A stretch of 18,260 bases of DNA from an uncultured Prevotella sp. (GTDB taxonomy: Bacteria; Bacteroidota; Bacteroidia; Bacteroidales; Bacteroidaceae). The notes below the pieces were generated by a model, which saw only the letters and a program-made list of their open reading frames with translations, was not told where the DNA came from and made no database searches. Within the stretch, counting starts at the first letter, position 1; the number at the start of each line of letters is the position of its first letter. A program made the position numbers and the translations under genes. Of this stretch, positions 13,860 to 18,260 are shown piece after piece. The DNA lies in the NCBI GenBank assembly GCA_937892695.1, contig CALBJK010000215.1, positions 1-18,260 of the forward strand, in the 5' to 3' direction.

Positions 13860-14732
13860 ATGAAGAAGAAAATCTGGATTCCTTTAGTCATTGCAGGAGT
13901 ATTATTAATCGGTAGCATTGCTTACCTTATGGTAACCCTGCACAACCAGAAACAGGAAAACAAAGCCATGCAAGAACTGGCTGAACTCGATAAAAAAGAA
14001 ATGGAAAACGAGTATCAGCAATTTGCAAACCAGTACGGAGAAATGAAAACGCAGATAAGCAACGACTCTATCGTAGCCCAGCTTACAGCCGAGCAACAGA
14101 AGACTGAACGGCTGCTTGAAGAATTGCGTAATGTAAAAAGCAGTGATGCCAGAGAAATCGCAAGACTGAAAAGAGAACTTGCTACAGTACGCGCAGTATT
14201 GCGCAGCTACGTACTGGAGATAGATTCGCTCAATAGACTCAACCAGAATCTTACTGCTGAGAATACCCGTGTGAGAGGGCAATACGAAGAAGCCACACGC
14301 CAGATACAAGGACTTAGTTCTGAAAGAGCTTCGCTTTCAGAAAAAGTAGCCATCGCCGCGCAGCTTGACGCTACAGGAATAAATATGATTCTGAAAAACA
14401 AACGTGGCAAAGCGACGAAGAACATGAAAAAGTGTAAGTCAATACAAGTGAACTTCACCATAGCAAAGAATGTTACAGCAGCAAACGGAGTAAAAACTTT
14501 CTACGTGCGTGTGACGTCACCCACCGGTGCTCTGCTCGGCGGAGGGGGTTCATTCAATTACGAGAACCGCTCTTTGCAATGTTCTATGAAGAAATCTGTT
14601 GAATACGGAGGACAGGAAACATCAGTAACAACGTACTGGAATGTGGACCAGACCTTGATGGACGGCACTTATCAAGTCAGCATCTTTGCGGACGGCAACA
14701 TGATAGGCTCGCGCAGCTTCACGTTTAAGTAA
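13860..14732 (+). CDS. Membrane-anchored coiled-coil protein of unknown function
   Basis: Not assigned to a named family. The 290 aa comprise a basic start (MKKK) and one membrane helix at about 5-27, a long coiled coil at roughly 28-165 (heptad-like, rich in Glu, Lys and Gln, e.g. EEATRQIQGLSSERASLSEKV), and a beta-rich C-terminal domain at about 167-290 with IQVNFTIAKN, TFYVRVTSPTGALL and DGTYQVSIFADGNMIGSRSFTF. The N-in topology would place the coil and C-domain outside the cytoplasm. Homologues with the same layout ('FYVR...P.G....F.YEN', ending 'G.Y.V.IFADG..IGS..F.LK') are common and unannotated in Bacteroidetes, as I recall. It has its own promoter and lies 54 nt upstream of the TolC-family gene without an obvious terminator between, so a role with the exporter is possible. 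Confidence 0.85.
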   Translation: MKKKIWIPLVIAGVLLIGSIAYLMVTLHNQKQENKAMQELAELDKKEMENEYQQFANQYGEMKTQISNDSIVAQLTAEQQKTERLLEELRNVKSSDAREIARLKRELATVRAVLRSYVLEIDSLNRLNQNLTAENTRVRGQYEEATRQIQGLSSERASLSEKVAIAAQLDATGINMILKNKRGKATKNMKKCKSIQVNFTIAKNVTAANGVKTFYVRVTSPTGALLGGGGSFNYENRSLQCSMKKSVEYGGQETSVTTYWNVDQTLMDGTYQVSIFADGNMIGSRSFTFK

Positions 14733-14786
14733 GGACTACAACACATAGTCATTCGTTAAAGAATATTTAGAAACAGGCAATATATA

Positions 14787-16280
14787 ATGAAACTCGATCT
14801 GGCATATCTTGTCTTGCTGGCTTTTACGGTAGTTCCGTGTTCTGCCCAGTCAGAGTTAAGTCTCGACAGCTGTAGAAGCTTGGCCTTGCGCAACAACAAA
14901 GCCCTCAGCGTGTTAAGGCTAAAGCAGCAAATTGCATGCAATATGGTAAAGGCTGCACGGACAAAGTATCTGCCTAAGGTGGATGCTGTCGGCGGCTACA
15001 TGTTTACGAGCAAAGAGATTTCGTTGCTGAACGACAAGCAGAAATCGTCTTTGACAAACATCGGAACAGCCACCAGCACACAATTGGGTGGAGAAATAAC
15101 ATCTTTCATAACCGGACTGGCACAACAGGGAATTCTCACCCCCGAACAGGCACAACACTTAGGAAGCATGTTCAACAGAGTCGGAACATCTCTCGGAGAA
15201 GCCCTTAATCATAGCGGACAACGAATTGTTGACGCTTTTGACACTGACACGAAAAATGTTTTCATGGGTTCGGTAATGGTGAAACAGCCTATTTATATGG
15301 GAGGAGCTATTACGGCAGCTAATAAAATTGCAAGAATAAACAAGGAACTTGCCGCCAATGATACTGAAGCTGGAATACAAAGTACCATCTACAAAATTGA
15401 CCAAGCCTATTGGACTGTTGTCTCGCTGAAACACAAACAGAAGTTGGCAAATAGCTTTCTCGGTCTTGTATCCAAGCTTGACGGAGATGTCAAGCACATG
15501 ATAAAGGAAGGAGTCGCCACTCGCGCCGATGGTCTGAAGGTTGCTGTAAAGAAGAATGAGGCCGAAATGACTCTCACACAAGCTGACAATGGCCTGTCTC
15601 TTGCTAGAATGTTATTAAACCAACTGTGCGGCCTCCCATTAGACACTACAGTGACACTTGCTGATGAGGACAAAGAGAATCTGGCATTAGAAGACATAGG
15701 TATGCAATCTTGCCACGACTCCATTTCTGCTGATAACCGTCCAGAACTGAGGATGCTCCATAATGCTGTAGATATAAGCCGTCAGGCAACCAACATAACG
15801 CGCGCAGCATACCTTCCACAGGTTGCACTTACTGCAGGATACATGGTGACGAACCCCAATATTTACAATGGATTTCAAAACCGGTTCTCCGGAGTATGGA
15901 ATGTAGGTGTCATGGTACGGATTCCTATATGGAGTTGGTTTGAAGGTAGTTATAAAATACGGGCAAACCGTATTACGACAAACATTGCCACATTACAACT
16001 CGACGACACGCGCGAAAAGATAGAACTGCAAATCAACCAGAGTTCATTCAAAGTGAATGAAGCTTCAAAACGTCTCGCATTGGCAAAGAAAAATGTGGAA
16101 AATGCGGAAGAGAACCTGCGTTGCGCTAATCTGGGATTTAAAGAAGGAGTCATGCAGACAACAGACGTGATGGAAGCCCAGACTGCATGGCTGCAAGCTC
16201 AGTCACAGAAAATAGATGCAGAAATAGATGTCAAACTCAGCCAGGTAAATTTGAAAAAAGCTCTTGGCATATTACAATAA
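14787..16280 (+). CDS. TolC family outer membrane efflux protein
   Basis: The outer-membrane channel of the tripartite exporter. The 497-aa protein has a signal peptide (MKLDLAYLVLLAFTVVPCSAQ), then the family's opening LSLDSCRSLALRNNKAL, two long repeated coiled-coil halves (e.g. ARTKYLPKVDAVGGYMFTS in repeat 1 and ITRAAYLPQVALTAGYMVTN in repeat 2), and the beta-barrel strand regions ending in VMEAQTAWLQAQSQKIDAEIDVKLSQVNLKKALG, typical of the outer membrane efflux protein family. The length is within the normal range of 420-500. The ATG at 14787 gives the signal peptide directly. The HlyD-type gene begins 5 nt after the stop. The substrate cannot be deduced. Confidence 0.95.
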   Translation: MKLDLAYLVLLAFTVVPCSAQSELSLDSCRSLALRNNKALSVLRLKQQIACNMVKAARTKYLPKVDAVGGYMFTSKEISLLNDKQKSSLTNIGTATSTQLGGEITSFITGLAQQGILTPEQAQHLGSMFNRVGTSLGEALNHSGQRIVDAFDTDTKNVFMGSVMVKQPIYMGGAITAANKIARINKELAANDTEAGIQSTIYKIDQAYWTVVSLKHKQKLANSFLGLVSKLDGDVKHMIKEGVATRADGLKVAVKKNEAEMTLTQADNGLSLARMLLNQLCGLPLDTTVTLADEDKENLALEDIGMQSCHDSISADNRPELRMLHNAVDISRQATNITRAAYLPQVALTAGYMVTNPNIYNGFQNRFSGVWNVGVMVRIPIWSWFEGSYKIRANRITTNIATLQLDDTREKIELQINQSSFKVNEASKRLALAKKNVENAEENLRCANLGFKEGVMQTTDVMEAQTAWLQAQSQKIDAEIDVKLSQVNLKKALGILQ

Positions 16281-16285
16281 ACGGA

Positions 16286-17278
16286 ATGTCTGAAAAATCA
16301 CAACAAAAGAATATTCTCATTGCCATAGCCGTTTTCGGCATTGTCATCGCGGCAGTAGCCATAATCGGCGCAATAGCATTGAGGAAGAAGCCCGAAATAA
16401 TTCAAGGTCAAATCGAGGTGTCTGAATATCGTGTATCCAGCAAAGTGCCAGGACGCATACTTGAAATAAGGGTGAAAGAAGGTGACTATGTAAAAGTTGG
16501 CGACACGCTTGCAATAATAGATGCCCCCGACTTAAAGGCCAAAATGGAACAGGCCAGTTCGGCGGAGGATGCTGCCTCAGCCCTCGATGAGATGGCTCGC
16601 AACGGTGCACGAAAGGAACAGATACGCGCTGCATTTGCTGTTCTTCAGCAGGCTAAAGCCGGCCTTGACATTGCAAGGAAATCATACAACCGTGTGCAGA
16701 AACTATTTGACGAAGGCGTGATGACAGCCCAGAAACGTGATGAGGCATTTGCCAATTACAAGGCACTGGAAGCTCAAGTAAAGGCCGCTCAAAGCCAATA
16801 CGATATGGCCGTAAACGGAGCAAGACGCGAAGAGAAACTTGCTGCAGCCGCACAAGTTGGACGCGCCAAGGGTGCTGTGGCTGAGGTGAAGTCATACGTC
16901 AACGAAACCATGCAGACAGCACAGACCGAAGGCGAAGTAAGCGACATATATCCCAAAGTGGGAGAACTTATAGGAACGGGTTCGCCGATAATGTCCATTT
17001 CTATTATGGACGACATCTGGGGTACATTCAATATACGCGAAGACCAGCTGAACGGAATGAAAATTGGAAGTATCATTACCGCATACGTACCGGCTTTCAA
17101 AAAGAAGATACGCATGATGGTGTATTACATAAAAGACCAAGGTACATACGCCGTATGGAAAGCAACTAAGACAAACGGACAATATGATCTCAAGACGTTT
17201 GAAGTAAAAGCCCGTCCGATAGACAAGATAGAGGGTCTCAGACCAGGCATGTCACTCATAATCAACAAAGAAAAGTAA
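16286..17278 (+). CDS. HlyD family periplasmic adaptor (membrane fusion protein)
   Basis: Bridges the inner-membrane ABC permease and the TolC-type channel. Starting at ATG 16286 gives 330 aa: MSEKSQQKN, a membrane anchor at about 9-32, a lipoyl/biotinyl-like strand domain at 45-80 (SSKVPGRILEIRVKEGDYVKVGDTLAII), a long alpha-helical hairpin at about 85-210 containing ARNGARKEQIRAA and GARREEKLAA, then the second half of the lipoyl domain (EGEVSDIYPKVGELIGTGSPI) and a beta-barrel ending in GLRPGMSLIINKEK. An upstream ATG at 16187 would extend the frame into the tolC coding region and adds unrelated residues, so I reject it. The YhiI/YbhG-like HlyD subfamily fits. The ABC-2 permease gene begins 7 nt after the stop. 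Confidence 0.93.
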   Translation: MSEKSQQKNILIAIAVFGIVIAAVAIIGAIALRKKPEIIQGQIEVSEYRVSSKVPGRILEIRVKEGDYVKVGDTLAIIDAPDLKAKMEQASSAEDAASALDEMARNGARKEQIRAAFAVLQQAKAGLDIARKSYNRVQKLFDEGVMTAQKRDEAFANYKALEAQVKAAQSQYDMAVNGARREEKLAAAAQVGRAKGAVAEVKSYVNETMQTAQTEGEVSDIYPKVGELIGTGSPIMSISIMDDIWGTFNIREDQLNGMKIGSIITAYVPAFKKKIRMMVYYIKDQGTYAVWKATKTNGQYDLKTFEVKARPIDKIEGLRPGMSLIINKEK

Positions 17279-17284
17279 AAGAAC

Positions 17285-18260
17285 GTGCAATTACTGGAAG
17301 CCATACGCCGAGTGGGGAATGTAAGCCTTAGAGAGATGAGAAGGCTTAAAGCCAATCCCGCATACATTCTTTGTATGGTGGTGTTCCCTATATTAGTCAC
17401 GGTATTCTTCACGTCATTGATGGGCGAAGGTGTACCCCAAGACATGCCGGTTGGTGTTGTTGACTGCGACAACACCTCGACAACCCGCAAGATAACAAGA
17501 ACACTCGACGCGATGCAGTCCTCAAAGGTTGTAGAACGCTATTCCTCTTTCGAGCAGGCACGACAAGCCATGCAGGACGGTGACATATATGGCTTCATAT
17601 ATTTTCCAAAGGGAACAACAGACAATCTGCTCTCACAACGTCGTCCGACAGTGTCTTACTATTACAGTTATGCTTCTCTTACGTCTGGAGCACTGGTTTT
17701 CCGTGATTTAAAAACAACAACGACACTCGGTTCGGCGGCTGTCGGATCAGCCACATTATCGGCCAGGGGATACACTTCACAACAAATAAGCACATTCCTG
17801 CAACCCATAAGAGTCGATCTTCATCCTATAGGCAACCCGTGGGTGAGCTATAACATTTACCTCAGTACTATGCTTGTTCCCGGTTGCCTTCTATTGTTCG
17901 TGTTCTTGATAACGGCATATTCTATTGGCTCTGAACTGAAATCGAAAACTTCTCACGAATGGATGTCTGCAGCTGGTGGAAACATCTTCATTGCAATTAC
18001 AGGTAAGGTACTTCCCCTGTTTATCATTTTCCTGATGATTATGTATGGATACATGGCCTACATATTCTTTGTGTTAGGCTTTCCACACGCGGGCGGTTTA
18101 TCTGTTATCTTATTGTTAGGTTTGCTCTCAATAATTGCATCCGAAGGCTTTTCGATATTCCTATTTGGAATATTCCCCTCCATGAGAATGTCGATGAGCA
18201 TAAACTCTCTTTGGGGCGTATTAAGTTTCTCTATGGTAGGAACAGCTTTCCCCGCATTTG
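17285..18260 (+). CDS. ABC-2 type transporter permease, N-terminal part (partial)
   Basis: Inner-membrane component of the exporter, cut by the window end after 325 codons. It begins with GTG at 17285, the first start in the frame after a stop in the same frame at 17276-17278; a later ATG at 17336 would remove the RRVGNVSLREMRR helix typical of the family, so GTG is preferred. Residues about 26-47 (AYILCMVVFPILVTVFFTSL) form TM1; the extracytoplasmic part starts with PVGVVDCDNTSTTRKI (55-70) and FEQARQAMQDGDIYGFIYFP, the hallmark of YhgE/YhhJ-like ABC-2 permeases; further membrane segments follow from about residue 200 (MLVPGCLLLFVFLITAYSIGSE). This class usually pairs with an ATPase encoded as part of the same system; none is visible here and it would have to lie beyond the window or elsewhere. 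Confidence 0.92.
   Translation, partial: MQLLEAIRRVGNVSLREMRRLKANPAYILCMVVFPILVTVFFTSLMGEGVPQDMPVGVVDCDNTSTTRKITRTLDAMQSSKVVERYSSFEQARQAMQDGDIYGFIYFPKGTTDNLLSQRRPTVSYYYSYASLTSGALVFRDLKTTTTLGSAAVGSATLSARGYTSQQISTFLQPIRVDLHPIGNPWVSYNIYLSTMLVPGCLLLFVFLITAYSIGSELKSKTSHEWMSAAGGNIFIAITGKVLPLFIIFLMIMYGYMAYIFFVLGFPHAGGLSVILLLGLLSIIASEGFSIFLFGIFPSMRMSMSINSLWGVLSFSMVGTAFPAF

Noticed and set aside
16187..16285. Upstream ATG extending the HlyD protein by 33 residues
   Set aside because: The extension overlaps the tolC coding region by 94 nt and is Cys/Arg-rich; ATG 16286 gives the normal N-terminus with a membrane anchor.

Overview
The window looks like chromosome of a Bacteroidales bacterium, most plausibly a Prevotella-like member of the Prevotellaceae. 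Evidence: Bacteroidetes-type promoter boxes (TAnnTTTG, in the best case with TTTG 19 bp upstream), little sign of Shine-Dalgarno sequences, families largely typical of the phylum (DUF4836 lipoprotein, DUF4492 protein upstream of cydA, SPOUT/RsmE, a NupG-type nucleoside carrier), and best recalled protein matches in Bacteroides/Prevotella. No rRNA, tRNA, IS element, phage or CRISPR is visible.

Region 1 (1-7999, minus strand) is a tightly packed run of nine co-directional genes: nupG, a bifunctional-nuclease (DUF151) protein, rsmE, a DUF4836 lipoprotein, an ABC ATPase with unusual motifs, its FtsX-like permease, a DUF4375 (DMP19) protein, smpB and the 5' part of metH, which runs off the window. 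Gaps are at most 32 nt and three junctions overlap by 1-4 nt, so much of it is probably cotranscribed. It mixes nucleoside uptake, rRNA modification, ribosome rescue (SmpB), B12-dependent methionine synthesis and an uncharacterised envelope ABC/lipoprotein module.

Region 2 (8000-9976): a divergent intergenic region leads to a plus-strand secreted GH73 glucosaminidase with two LysM-like repeats. A 578-bp gene-free stretch follows, holding a four-unit array with an exact 22-bp period, a long hairpin and a terminator-like inverted repeat. On the minus strand at 9670-9849 is a short 59-aa gene with a textbook Bacteroidetes promoter upstream and the inverted repeat just downstream. It is probably real and is the most intriguing unassigned item here.

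Region 3 (9977-13662, minus) is a cytochrome bd operon: DUF4492 membrane protein, cydA, cydB, and a secreted cyclophilin whose start overlaps the cydB stop.

Region 4 (13860-18260, plus) starts divergently from the cyd operon, with its own promoter. It encodes a membrane-anchored coiled-coil protein of unknown function, then a TolC-type outer membrane channel, an HlyD-type adaptor and an ABC-2 permease (truncated by the window end), which together form a tripartite export system.

Most of the window is ordinary core genome. Items deserving a second look are the 59-aa small gene, the 22-bp repeat array, the ABC ATPase with three altered motifs embedded with a lipoprotein gene, and the coiled-coil gene leading the export operon. 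I saw no clearly new defence or mobile system.
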